From Lachnospiraceae bacterium (GTDB lineage: Bacteria; Bacillota; Clostridia; Lachnospirales; Lachnospiraceae), in assembly GCA_017434885.1 (NCBI GenBank), contig JAFSGE010000057.1, positions 1-64,000 on the forward strand: DNA of 64,000 nt, given 5' to 3'. The translations under genes and the position numbers were made by a program. Shown here one piece after another: positions 44,902 through 54,189 of this stretch. The notes beneath the pieces were generated by a model that saw only the letters and a list, made by a program, of their open reading frames with translations, did not search any database and was not told the origin of the DNA. Numbering within the stretch: position 1 is the first letter of the stretch; every line of letters begins with the position of its first letter.

Positions 44902-45315
44902 TTACAAATACGCCTTAATTTTTTCAATCATCTCTTCGTACCCGTTTTCTGTCAGATACACTTTATCGGGATTCATCTGAAATACACCGCCCCATTCATC
45001 GCCATCTTTGTACTTGGGAACCAAGTGCATATGGAGATGGCATCCGGTATCACCGTAGGCACCGTAATTAAGCTTATCCGGCGAAAACGCTTTGTGAATC
45101 GCCACTGCAGCTCTGTTTACGTCTGCAAAGAAACGGTTTCTTTCTTCCTCGCTGATATTTACAATTTCACTGACATGATCCTTGTAAGCTACGATGCATC
45201 TGCCCGGCTTACTCTGTTCTTTAAACAGAATTAACTGGCTCACATCCAAGTCGCAAATTTTGATACCGAACTTCGCAAGAAGTTCTCCTCCCTGACAATA
45301 TCCACAGTTGTTCAT
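44902..45315 (-). CDS. HIT family nucleotide hydrolase/transferase
   Basis: 137 residues. The histidine triad is intact: H93-x-H95-x-H97 (HLHMHLVPK), with GRCIVAYKDHV as the nucleotide strand. The N-terminus has Cys residues (NCGYC), sometimes a zinc site in this family. It hydrolyses nucleoside phosphoramidates or dinucleotides. It follows the GGDEF gene by 22 bases. Confidence 0.92.
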   Translation of the reverse strand: MNNCGYCQGGELLAKFGIKICDLDVSQLILFKEQSKPGRCIVAYKDHVSEIVNISEEERNRFFADVNRAAVAIHKAFSPDKLNYGAYGDTGCHLHMHLVPKYKDGDEWGGVFQMNPDKVYLTENGYEEMIEKIKAYL

Positions 45316-45337
45316 AGTTTTTCCTCCGTTTTGTTTT

Positions 45338-47251
45338 TTATACCCTTTGGGCTTTTTTATTTATTTTATCTTTGTACATGACCTCATCCGCTTCCCTGAC
45401 ATAATCATCCAGCGTTTTGTCTGTGTTCATATCAGTGCATATGCTTCCCACGCTGACGGAAACTTCGAATGGTAATTGCAATGCTTTCGCCTCCCGGTCA
45501 ATCTCTTCCCTGACTGCTGCTGCAACCGTTTCCGGTTCTCCTCTCTGTGCTCTTTGCAGAAAAATCACAAACTCATCGCCTCCGGTCCGCACAGGGATGG
45601 CATTCTTCGGAACATTTCCAAGAATTGCTTTTGCAATCATCTTAATGGCAATATCACCATACTCATGTCCAAAGTTGTCATTAATATATTTCAATCTGTC
45701 CATATCCATAAACAGAATTGCAAAATCTTCTTTTAACATCTTCTTTTCCGCAAACATTTTGCGTCCGAACCGCTGATAGCCGGTGCGGTTGTACAATCCC
45801 GTCATGGCATCCTTCACATATAAATCGGAAAGTTCTTTGTTCAAATACTGCAGTTTTTCTTTCTTATGAAGATTTTCCATTGCAGAAGTCAGTACATTCA
45901 TTACCTTAAACAGATATTGCTTTTCCATAAGATAAACTGCATTCCGGATTACAAAATACCCCACCGTTCGTTCTCTGAAATGCAACGGTAAAAACAAAAA
46001 GTCCGTACCGCCCTTCGGGAACTCAAACATAGGGAATATCCCGTTTATTACCTTAGGTTCTCCTTCCAAAACATTTCCGTCCTCATAGGCAAATTCAACC
46101 ATCATCTGCTCAGGATATCCGCAAACCTCAAAATCATCTTCTCCCAAAAACTGGTTGTCTACATAATCAGGATTTTTCCGAAAATCATTCAGTCTCTCAT
46201 CCAGCACCAAATACATGGCATCACACTGAAAAGCCGGAATGCACTTGGGAATCCAATATGTCATTTCCCTCACATTGTTGCAGCGCATCAACTCATATTC
46301 AAGGGCTATCACCTGTTCTTCAAAATTGTCGGTTTCAATTTCATACATAATCCGGTCTTTTGCCTGTTTTCTTCTGTCAACCACTTCTCCGCAACAACCG
46401 CAGCTTTCCGCCGGAATGTATCTGGTTTTCGTATAGTTAAACCTTGAAACCGTTTCTCCGTTCCATATTCTAAGTAAAAGGTCCGCGCAGGTATACCCCA
46501 CCTCTTCTCTGATATGGCTGACTGTTGTAATCGATGGTGTGAAATAAATCGCTTTGTCAAAATTATCAAATCCGGTTACACAGAAATCATCCGGTATCTG
46601 CAGTCCTTTCTCCGTTGCAGCCTGACAGACTCCCACTGCAATATTGTCATTGGCACAGATAATGGCATCCGGCAGACTTTTTTTCTTTTCGGAAAGTGCC
46701 CGGAAGCCATCATAACCACAACGATACTCATAACTGCCAAAATAAAAATCTTCCTCGCTGTAGGAGATTCTGTATTCTTCCATGAATTCCTTTAATGCAT
46801 GTACACGCTTTTGGTTCTCATAATTTTCTTCATCACCCATAATGAACCAATAATTTTTGCAGGAATGTACCTCATACAAGTGTGCAATCACTTCCCTGAT
46901 AGCCCGGCAATTGTCAATTCCCACATAGTAAAAATCCTCGATTTCATTGGCAATGGAAATCACCGGTTTCCCTGATGCTTTTGCTTTTTTGATGATATCC
47001 CTGCATACATCCTTACGGCTTATATTGTTAAGGTCGAGAATAATTCCGTCAAACTCTTTTAAATCCGGCAACCGGTGAATATTATACTCTCCCGTGTTAT
47101 AGGATTCATCCAGACTAAAGTCCCCTGAACTGTTAAAGATATATAAATTAATATCTTCTCCTGTCTCCTTGATTTTTTGCAAAATTCCGGAAGGCCATGC
47201 GTATGTAATATATCGTTTCCACCCTCCCATAATTAATGCAATTTTCTTCAT
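45338..47251 (-). CDS. Cytoplasmic diguanylate cyclase with LacI-type sensor domain
   Basis: 637 residues with no signal peptide or membrane helix. Residues about 1-270 have the type I periplasmic-binding/LacI effector fold (GFDNFDKAIYFTPSITTVSHIREEVGYTCADLLL, DAIICANDNIAVG) but no DNA-binding helix-turn-helix. A GAF-like middle region (about 310-450) and a short coiled coil precede the GGDEF domain (LYVKDAMTGLYNRTGY; RTGGDEF with GGDEF at 557-561). An active site for c-di-GMP synthesis is intact; an RxxD inhibitory site is not evident. A sugar-sensing c-di-GMP enzyme is inferred, possibly acting on motility. Confidence 0.88.
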   Translation of the reverse strand: MKKIALIMGGWKRYITYAWPSGILQKIKETGEDINLYIFNSSGDFSLDESYNTGEYNIHRLPDLKEFDGIILDLNNISRKDVCRDIIKKAKASGKPVISIANEIEDFYYVGIDNCRAIREVIAHLYEVHSCKNYWFIMGDEENYENQKRVHALKEFMEEYRISYSEEDFYFGSYEYRCGYDGFRALSEKKKSLPDAIICANDNIAVGVCQAATEKGLQIPDDFCVTGFDNFDKAIYFTPSITTVSHIREEVGYTCADLLLRIWNGETVSRFNYTKTRYIPAESCGCCGEVVDRRKQAKDRIMYEIETDNFEEQVIALEYELMRCNNVREMTYWIPKCIPAFQCDAMYLVLDERLNDFRKNPDYVDNQFLGEDDFEVCGYPEQMMVEFAYEDGNVLEGEPKVINGIFPMFEFPKGGTDFLFLPLHFRERTVGYFVIRNAVYLMEKQYLFKVMNVLTSAMENLHKKEKLQYLNKELSDLYVKDAMTGLYNRTGYQRFGRKMFAEKKMLKEDFAILFMDMDRLKYINDNFGHEYGDIAIKMIAKAILGNVPKNAIPVRTGGDEFVIFLQRAQRGEPETVAAAVREEIDREAKALQLPFEVSVSVGSICTDMNTDKTLDDYVREADEVMYKDKINKKAQRV

Positions 47252-47271
47252 ATGCGTTCCTCTTCAATCAT

Positions 47272-48402
47272 TCATCTCAAAAAGCCAAGAAGTGAAGGCC
47301 ACTTCTCCATAAGTCCGATATTCATATCGGAATGCTCTATTTCCCTTGAAAATCTGTAAACTGTTTTGACTACATCCGAAAAAGTAAGACACTCTCCCTT
47401 TTCCGACCAGATAGCTGTAAGCATCTCATAAATCAAAAACACACTTGCTACCGATAAATTCACTTTATCATAAATACATCCGTCATATACACCGCCGCAA
47501 AAATAAGTATCTATAAAATATACCAATAACTGCTCGCTCATAACCTTCCAGTCAATATCGCTCCTGTCAAGCCAGTTTGCGAATCCCTTTTGCAGCTTGC
47601 AATAAGCGTCCCTGCCTCCTGCATAAAGTATCTTTTCCATCCGGCGCAAATGTACACCCCAGTCTTCCCTGAGCAGTTCCAGTTGATATAACCGATCATA
47701 TAATTTCCGGGAGCAATAATACCTTTTTCCTGTACAACCTTCAAGTATCTTTAACTTTTCATCCACAAAGGCTTCTGCCTTTTTGCTCCGATACCTATTC
47801 CACACTTCTTCACAGGCAAACAATTCGCTCTTTTCAATGCGCACCTGCATATCATGTGCAAGTCCGAGCACAAGTAATGCTCTCCGGGAAATATCTTTTT
47901 CCCTGTCCTGCAAAATACTTCTGATTACTTCCCTCGCTTCCACCAGCTGGGAATAAAGAAACGGGTCAAAGTCCCCATACTCTTCAAAGCCGTCTCTGTC
48001 GACAGAAAGAAACTTTACCGGCTCTTTTCTTGACAAGAGAATCCTTGCCACCTCAGGACAGGAAACAGACAATGTAATTTCCCTGACATTCTCAAACTCT
48101 TCCACATGCCTCGGATACATGCGACAGGTTTTGCAAAGGCTGTCGGCTCCCAAATGTAAATACATTTCACACAAATTCTTTTCATTAAGGAACGCACAGC
48201 GCTTATCCGCATCCTGTCTGAACGTCTCCGAGCGGAAATCAATTCCTGCACGTAACGCCTTTTTGTACGCCCCTTTTTCTGCTTTATAACGTTTTAAGGA
48301 TTTTTTATCTGCCACAATCTGCCAACCCGCGCAGCAGGTGCCCTCACACGCATCTGCCAGACAGGCAAACTCCTTATAATAATCGGGAATACTATACTGC
48401 AT
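47272..48402 (-). CDS. fliB: FliB family flagellin lysine-N-methylase
   Basis: 376 residues. The Cys-rich N-terminus typical of FliB is intact: C14, C19, C23, C24 (CEGTCCAGW) and C69, C78, C90, C93 (CKTCRMYPRH), likely binding an iron-sulfur or zinc centre. The rest is helical. FliB methylates surface lysines of flagellin. No flagellin gene is in the window, so the target is inferred. Its start overlaps the end of the HAD gene by 11 bases. Confidence 0.85.
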   Translation of the reverse strand: MQYSIPDYYKEFACLADACEGTCCAGWQIVADKKSLKRYKAEKGAYKKALRAGIDFRSETFRQDADKRCAFLNEKNLCEMYLHLGADSLCKTCRMYPRHVEEFENVREITLSVSCPEVARILLSRKEPVKFLSVDRDGFEEYGDFDPFLYSQLVEAREVIRSILQDREKDISRRALLVLGLAHDMQVRIEKSELFACEEVWNRYRSKKAEAFVDEKLKILEGCTGKRYYCSRKLYDRLYQLELLREDWGVHLRRMEKILYAGGRDAYCKLQKGFANWLDRSDIDWKVMSEQLLVYFIDTYFCGGVYDGCIYDKVNLSVASVFLIYEMLTAIWSEKGECLTFSDVVKTVYRFSREIEHSDMNIGLMEKWPSLLGFLR

Positions 48403-49066
48403 CGTTTTCTTCCCTTCCCAGCCATTCTTTAACTTCTGACAAATTCTTGCAGATTTTGTGAGAAAGACGTTTCATCTCTTCATCCGGCGCTACCATATCC
48501 GGCACCATTACCGGAATTGCCCCTGCTCTGTATGCCGCACGGATTCCGTTATAAGAATCTTCGATTATAAGCGCATTTTCCGGCTTTACCTTAAGGCTGT
48601 CACATGCCATCAGAAAAATATCCGGTTCCGGCTTGCTCTTCTTAAGCATATCCCCACAGGTAAGATTGTCAAAATAGGGCAACAGCCCCGCATCGGTAAT
48701 TTCCTGTCTCACCACCGCTTCTCTGGTAGAAGATGCTACACCGATTTTGTAGCCCTTCTCTTTCAGAAAAGTCAGCAGCTCCACTATGCCCGGTTTCATG
48801 GGAAGTCTGCCTTCCCCGTATTTTTCATGAAACGCAGCAGAAGCCTCTTTCTTATAGATATCGTAGGGGAAATCGTTTCCGTAATGTTCAAAATAAATTT
48901 CCCTTGTCACAACTGCATTTACACCGATTGTCCGGTAATATACCTCCTCGATATCCGGAAAATCATATTTTCGGGCAATCTCTTTCCACCCTTCCAAAAC
49001 AAGCCTTTCCGAATCAAATATGACTCCGTCCATATCAAAGATTACCGCTTCCAATTTCATCTTCAT
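48392..49066 (-). CDS. HAD family phosphatase (beta-phosphoglucomutase-like)
   Basis: 224 residues. HAD motifs: I, FDMDGVIFDSE; II, VASSTRE; III, KKSKPEPDIF; IV, IIEDSYNGIRAA. The helical cap between 15 and 90 is of the beta-phosphoglucomutase type. The substrate is unknown, probably a sugar phosphate. It lies four bases downstream of the YetA-like gene and overlaps fliB. Confidence 0.9.
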   Translation of the reverse strand: MKMKLEAVIFDMDGVIFDSERLVLEGWKEIARKYDFPDIEEVYYRTIGVNAVVTREIYFEHYGNDFPYDIYKKEASAAFHEKYGEGRLPMKPGIVELLTFLKEKGYKIGVASSTREAVVRQEITDAGLLPYFDNLTCGDMLKKSKPEPDIFLMACDSLKVKPENALIIEDSYNGIRAAYRAGAIPVMVPDMVAPDEEMKRLSHKICKNLSEVKEWLGREENDAV

Positions 49067-49070
49067 TCTC

Positions 49071-51392
49071 CTAAAACAAATTATTGTCTGTCATGGCTTT
49101 ATAATAAACCGATAACGGAATAAAACTCTGTGCAAAATTTTTGGTTCCCGGCCCTTTATGAATTACGGCATCCTGCACAATCATCTTGTCACTGACAACA
49201 GAAGGAGTACCCGCACTTATGGCTGATTCAAAGGTTCCTCTTCCGCATTCCAGATAGCTGCAATCACCGCTCAGTTCATAGGCGATGGTAAGCGCCTCCA
49301 AAAGCAGGGTATTGTTTCCCGGTCTGTTCAGACTTGGTAATTCTTTATAATAAAAGAGTCCTGTCTCCATCAAACAATTTTCCACCAAATCATCTACCGC
49401 CTTCAAAATCATTGCCTTGATATCTTCTCTGGGAAATACCCGGTAATAACGCATCAGACTTCCCACCGCAACTGATATCATAAATCCCACTCTAATCATG
49501 GTATTGTCTGTATATGCAGCAATCCAGCCACCGTACGTTTTATCCCATTCCACAAACTGTCCCACAATCCATTCACATTTTTGTATCCACTTTGTATCAT
49601 GAGTTTCTATATAAAGCGCTGTCAATGTCCTAAGCGCCCAGCCTGTTTCTCTTGCATTGATTTCTCCCTGTTTACTGTAAAAAGGAGTATCCAAAAGTCT
49701 AAGCACGTTTTCACCGATACCAAGAGCCGTTTCCAGTGCACGCTCATCGCCGGTAAAGTGATAACAGTCAAGTAATCCTTCTACCCATTCATGGGAACAG
49801 ACAATAACACCGTCCTTACAATGACCGTGAGTATGCTCCCACTGTCCTCCCATGATAAGAGGATCCTTGCTGTAGTGACATACATCCACATCCATCCAGT
49901 GGCTGCAGGCTGTAATCATATAATCCAAAAACCTTCTCTCTCCGGTCCGTGCATACAAAAGCGCGCAGGCATGGGGAAAATCATACTCATTGTTGGTCCA
50001 TACCGGCATTCCTTTTCCTCTTCCCTGACTGGTATACCCTGCATCCGGAGAATCTCCGAAATTTAGCATTCCATAACATCTTGCATGTCCGTCACATTTG
50101 GTAATCAGCGAAAGCTCGGCCCTTGCATTTATTTTGTCCTTATCCACGAAAATATCCGGCATCACCTTTGCCCTTGCAAACATTTCGGAAGGGATGGTTG
50201 CTTTGTCCGGCATCTGATAAATCAGACTGCGGTTATCAATTTCCGTAAGGCTCTCCTGCGGTCCGTGAAAATGCAGTAAAAATTTCTGTTCTCTGGACAT
50301 ACCCGGTTGCATGACAACACTTCCCACGCCTTCCGGTACCAGCATAACATACAATCCGTTTCCGTCCGCTTTCACTGCCTTGGGATAATTCTGCTGTGCC
50401 TGATAAATGGTAGCACACACACCGCTTACTTCATCGGTTCTGTCAACAAAGAAGGTACCGTAAAATACTTCCGCAAAATGTTCATTGGCTTCCTTTAACA
50501 GATATTCCGCATCCACTGTTTTTGAAACCTCTGCGCCGCCCCTGCCAATCAGAAAATTAGTTTTGTAGTTGGAACTTGCCACACAGGTTCTTACCGTACT
50601 TCTGCCAATCTCCTCTTCAATGCGGGATAAATCCGAGATTCCCGTAGTCCGGTATAAAACAGGCTCACCGTCTGCCTCTTTTTCCGTCCGCACTTCACCT
50701 TCCGCTTTCCGGCACTTTATCGCCGGACGCTCTGTTGCAAGAAGTTCAAATTGTAACGCTTCTATCTTAAGTTCTTCCTCTGTGGAATTAATCAGCCGGT
50801 AGGAAATTTCCACCCAGGGCTTCTCTGCGTAAGCTGTCAGCTTCAGCTCAAAGGTGATATTTTTATCTCCCACGCATCGTCCCATACAGCGAAGCACCGC
50901 TACAAGCGGTCCTTCTTCCACCAACTGCCATTTATCCAGACAAAGTTCATATTGTTCGTTATTATTTGTCACCAGATAGGGACCTACAAACTGCCGTGCC
51001 TCATATCTGCAAAAATCATCCTCAAGCCATTCAAAAATATGAGTTCCGCAATCCTTCACCGCAAATCTGACGCCTGCATGAATTTCATAACCGTCCCCGG
51101 TCTTCAACGCGGCAAGTCCCTGATAACCTTCTTCCCCGTCTCCGCCAAATACAGCCTCAAGCACTGCCTTATCATTAGCCGGAAGATTTGCCAGAAATCG
51201 CACAAACAAATAGCGGATACTTCCGTCTTCATAGTAGGATGTCACCTTAGTCTGTACCGGCATCTTCTGTCCGTCCTGCAAAATCTGCAAACCTTTTGCA
51301 TCAGTCATTTCCCCCTTTTTAAAAGGAATTGCAACATAGCAATGTTCTCTGTTTCTGTCATAGCGATACAATTTACGAAATCTGATTTCCAT
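49071..51392 (-). CDS. YetA/exo-rhamnogalacturonan lyase-like (PL26-type) protein
   Basis: 773 residues from the ATG at 51392 (AAGGGAG eight bases upstream). The N-terminus (IRFRKLYRYDRNREHCYVAIPFKKGE, SIRYLFVRFLANLP) looks like the RIFT-barrel start of PcRGLX/YetA proteins. The second half is an (alpha/alpha) toroid with WEHTHGHCKDGVIVCSHEWVEGLLDCYHFTGDERALE. There is no signal peptide, so it would act on imported oligosaccharides in the cytoplasm. Members of this family remove unsaturated rhamnogalacturonan units; the exact substrate is inferred. Confidence 0.75.
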   Translation of the reverse strand: MEIRFRKLYRYDRNREHCYVAIPFKKGEMTDAKGLQILQDGQKMPVQTKVTSYYEDGSIRYLFVRFLANLPANDKAVLEAVFGGDGEEGYQGLAALKTGDGYEIHAGVRFAVKDCGTHIFEWLEDDFCRYEARQFVGPYLVTNNNEQYELCLDKWQLVEEGPLVAVLRCMGRCVGDKNITFELKLTAYAEKPWVEISYRLINSTEEELKIEALQFELLATERPAIKCRKAEGEVRTEKEADGEPVLYRTTGISDLSRIEEEIGRSTVRTCVASSNYKTNFLIGRGGAEVSKTVDAEYLLKEANEHFAEVFYGTFFVDRTDEVSGVCATIYQAQQNYPKAVKADGNGLYVMLVPEGVGSVVMQPGMSREQKFLLHFHGPQESLTEIDNRSLIYQMPDKATIPSEMFARAKVMPDIFVDKDKINARAELSLITKCDGHARCYGMLNFGDSPDAGYTSQGRGKGMPVWTNNEYDFPHACALLYARTGERRFLDYMITACSHWMDVDVCHYSKDPLIMGGQWEHTHGHCKDGVIVCSHEWVEGLLDCYHFTGDERALETALGIGENVLRLLDTPFYSKQGEINARETGWALRTLTALYIETHDTKWIQKCEWIVGQFVEWDKTYGGWIAAYTDNTMIRVGFMISVAVGSLMRYYRVFPREDIKAMILKAVDDLVENCLMETGLFYYKELPSLNRPGNNTLLLEALTIAYELSGDCSYLECGRGTFESAISAGTPSVVSDKMIVQDAVIHKGPGTKNFAQSFIPLSVYYKAMTDNNLF

Positions 51393-51453
51393 AGCACAGG
51401 CTCCCTTCTCCAATCCTTACTTTTGTTTCTGTCCCCAAATACTTTTTATTACA

Positions 51454-51498
51454 AAAGCCTTACCGTATACCATGAATTTCACGGCCCGGTAAGGCTTT
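51454..51498 (-). terminator. Intrinsic terminator after the small leader-like gene
   Basis: A 12-bp perfect stem AAAGCCTTACCG (51454-51465) with CGGTAAGGCTTT (51487-51498), 21-base loop, followed by U-rich RNA on the minus strand. Confidence 0.85.
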
Positions 51499-51520
51499 CT
51501 TTTCCTTGCTCTTTTCTCCG

Positions 51521-51739
51521 TTAGAAAAGCTTCTTAAGAGCATCCGCTGCATCAGAAAGTTTATCTGCTGTCAGTTTTGCCTTTACACCGGCAATCACCT
51601 GTTCCATAATGTCATCGGGAAGGTCCACACCAAGTACTTTCTCCAATGCTTTTACAGGTTCATCCTTAAACTGCTCCTGAAGCGCTTTGTCCTTTGTAAT
51701 CTTTTCTACTGCTTTTGTAATTTGTTCTTTGATATCCAT
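51521..51739 (-). CDS. Small 72-residue protein resembling Nif11/NHLP leader domain
   Basis: 72 residues. The chain reads like one helical bundle, with FKDEPVKALEKVLGVDLPDDIMEQVIAG, close to the '...DP..AL..VLG..LP..' core of nitrile-hydratase-type RiPP leader peptides. It ends in KLF with no Gly-Gly or Cys-rich core, and no maturation enzyme is nearby. It may be a stand-alone homologue with another role. AGAGGA precedes the ATG. It follows degV by 92 bases and ends at a terminator. Confidence 0.72.
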   Translation of the reverse strand: MDIKEQITKAVEKITKDKALQEQFKDEPVKALEKVLGVDLPDDIMEQVIAGVKAKLTADKLSDAADALKKLF

Positions 51740-51831
51740 TTATGTTCCTCTTTTCTATCATAGCTTATATTTACATTATACTGTTTTTACCTGCGAGCTG
51801 TAAAGATATTTATTATCGTTTCTGCGGTTAT

Positions 51832-52680
51832 TTATCCTGTTATAAAAAGTACTCCCAATGTTCCCGGTCCGCAATGACTGGAAATCACGCCACCTGCAAG
51901 TGTTTCATGAATCTCTTCAAAATGGTTCAGTGTTTGCAAATAAGAACGCACTTCTTCTATCACTTCGCGGTCACAGCCGGAATGGGTAATAAATACTCTG
52001 TCCTTTTTGGCGCACTTTAAGTCTTCTTCCATATCTTTTACATATGTCGGTATTACTTTATTGATGTTTCCGCGATATTTCTTACCCGGTGACATTTTTC
52101 CGTCTTCCACTGCAATGCGCGGGTGAAGTTTTAAGGCACTGCCTGCCATAGCTGCAAGACCGCTGCATCTGCCGCCACGGTAAAGATACATCAAGGTATC
52201 TACTACAAAGCTGGCACGCACACGTGGTTTTAATTCTTCAATTCTTCTGACAATTTCCTCTGCACTTTTTCCTTCCTTTGCCATAATCGCCGCTTCAATA
52301 ACCAAAAGTCCGATACCTGTCGAAAGATTGGCAGAGTCCACTATGTATACCCTGTTTTGTACCTCCAGTTCTTCCACTGCAAGCCGCATAACATTCCCGG
52401 AGGTGGACATGCCGGAAGCAATGTGAAAACATACCACTTCATCACCTGCTTCTACATACGTTTTTAAAGTATTTACCGCCAGTTCCATGGAAACCGCCGA
52501 GGTCTTGGGTGTGGTTTTATTCTTCTCTGACCAGTCAAAAATTTCCTGCGGCGTAATATTTACCCCGTCAAGATATTCCTCCTCACCCAATAAAATATTT
52601 AAAGGAATCACTGAAATATCATATTTCTTTATCAGTTCTTCGGACAAATCACATGTACTGTCCGCAACTATCTTTATCAT
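51832..52680 (-). CDS. DegV family fatty-acid-binding protein
   Basis: 282 residues. DegV features: IKIVADSTCDLSEELIKKYDISVIPLNILLGEE, TPKTSAVSMELAVNTLKTY, HIASGMSTSGNVMRLA, and FVVDTLMYLYRGGRCSGLAAMAGSAL. The family (FakB) carries fatty acids to FakA for phosphorylation; whether this copy does so is inferred. Confidence 0.92.
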   Translation of the reverse strand: MIKIVADSTCDLSEELIKKYDISVIPLNILLGEEEYLDGVNITPQEIFDWSEKNKTTPKTSAVSMELAVNTLKTYVEAGDEVVCFHIASGMSTSGNVMRLAVEELEVQNRVYIVDSANLSTGIGLLVIEAAIMAKEGKSAEEIVRRIEELKPRVRASFVVDTLMYLYRGGRCSGLAAMAGSALKLHPRIAVEDGKMSPGKKYRGNINKVIPTYVKDMEEDLKCAKKDRVFITHSGCDREVIEEVRSYLQTLNHFEEIHETLAGGVISSHCGPGTLGVLFITG

Positions 52681-52750
52681 AACTTAAACATCCTTTCTTA
52701 TTGCGCAAAAGAACATTCACAGTCTCCTACTGTCATATCGTTATCAGCAC

Positions 52751-54157
52751 TTAAATAACAGTTACAATCCCAAGCGATTTCAGTAATAAAATCAGCAATA
52801 ACACAGGAGTCACGAAACGAACCATCACAATGTATAACTGCTTTCTGCCGAATTTACATCCTGATTTTTCCACTTCCTCAATCACTGTCTTAGGCTTCAA
52901 TACCCAACCAATCAATATACATGTTCCGATTGCCACAACAGGCATCATTACATTGTTACTGATATAATCCATAATATCAAGAATCTGAGCTACTGCACCG
53001 TTGGGGAGCGTATACTCAAAATACCAGATATTGTAACCGAAGCATACTGCAAGTCCGCCAACCAAAGCAATCACAATCGTAATAAGGGATGCCTTCAGTC
53101 TGCTAAGACGGAACTTATCCATAAAGCTGGCAACAACCGCCTCCATAATGGAAACCGCACTGGTAAGCGCCGCGAACAATACCATGGCAAAGAATAAAAT
53201 ACCTACAAATCTTCCCACACCGCCCATAGCTGCAAAAATCTTAGGAAGAGACACGAACATCAGACTGGGACCGGACGCTGCCATTCCCTCTGTTCCCATA
53301 AAGGTATATACCGCAGGAATAATCATCGCACCTGCCAAAAATGCCACTGCTGTATCAAAAATTTCAATCTGATTAATTGATTTTACCAGATTCGCATCGT
53401 CTTTCACATAAGAGCCGTATGCAATCATAATTCCCATAGCAACGCTTAAGCTGTAGAACAACTGTCCCATGGCATCCATAACCACAGAGAAAAATCCTTT
53501 CACGGTAAGCCCCTCAAAATTGGGAATTACATATATTTTAAAACCATCCAATCCGCTTCTTGTTACACCGGACGCATCTGTATGACTGATTGTCATAGAG
53601 AAAACAGCAATACCAAAAACAAGCAATACCAAAATCGGCATCAGCACCTTTGAAAAAGATTCAATTCCCTTATTTACTCCGCGAAGTACAATAAAAGCTA
53701 CAACGGCAAGGAATATAACCGTCATCACAATAGGCTCAACATTGGCGGTAATAAATCCTGTAAAATAACCATCCTCTGCCGCAATACCTCCTTCTCCTGT
53801 CACAAACGCAACCAGATATTTAATTACCCAGCCACCGATTACGCAATAATACGGCATAATAATCATAGGCACAATACATGCCAGTACGCCGAGAAATCCC
53901 CAGCCGCTTTTTAGCTTGGAATATGCAGTCAGCGGACTCTGCTTTGTTTTTCTTCCGATAGCAATTTCAGAAGTAAGAAGTGTAAAACCAAAGGTAAGTG
54001 CCAGTACTAGATACACTACCAAAAATAAACCACCGCCATCTTTTGCTGCCAGATACGGGAATCTCCAGATATTTCCCAAACCTACCGCGCTGCCTGCTGC
54101 CGCAAGCACGAATCCGATTGAACCGGAAAACGAATTTCTTTTCTTTTCTGTACTCAT
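52751..54157 (-). CDS. Sodium-dependent NSS family transporter (copy 1)
   Basis: 468 residues, about twelve helices. NSS motifs: SGSIGFVLAAAGSAVGLGNIWRFPYLAAKDGGG for the Na/substrate site, and the helix 6-8 segments SLSVAMGIMIAYGSY and LTSAVSIMEAVVASFMDKF. It co-transports an amino acid or related amine with sodium. It lies 32 bases after a second NSS gene; the two are clearly divergent paralogues. Confidence 0.93.
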   Translation of the reverse strand: MSTEKKRNSFSGSIGFVLAAAGSAVGLGNIWRFPYLAAKDGGGLFLVVYLVLALTFGFTLLTSEIAIGRKTKQSPLTAYSKLKSGWGFLGVLACIVPMIIMPYYCVIGGWVIKYLVAFVTGEGGIAAEDGYFTGFITANVEPIVMTVIFLAVVAFIVLRGVNKGIESFSKVLMPILVLLVFGIAVFSMTISHTDASGVTRSGLDGFKIYVIPNFEGLTVKGFFSVVMDAMGQLFYSLSVAMGIMIAYGSYVKDDANLVKSINQIEIFDTAVAFLAGAMIIPAVYTFMGTEGMAASGPSLMFVSLPKIFAAMGGVGRFVGILFFAMVLFAALTSAVSIMEAVVASFMDKFRLSRLKASLITIVIALVGGLAVCFGYNIWYFEYTLPNGAVAQILDIMDYISNNVMMPVVAIGTCILIGWVLKPKTVIEEVEKSGCKFGRKQLYIVMVRFVTPVLLLILLLKSLGIVTVI

Positions 54158-54189
54158 TTTTTCACCTTGGGGATTTCCCCGTCCTTTCT

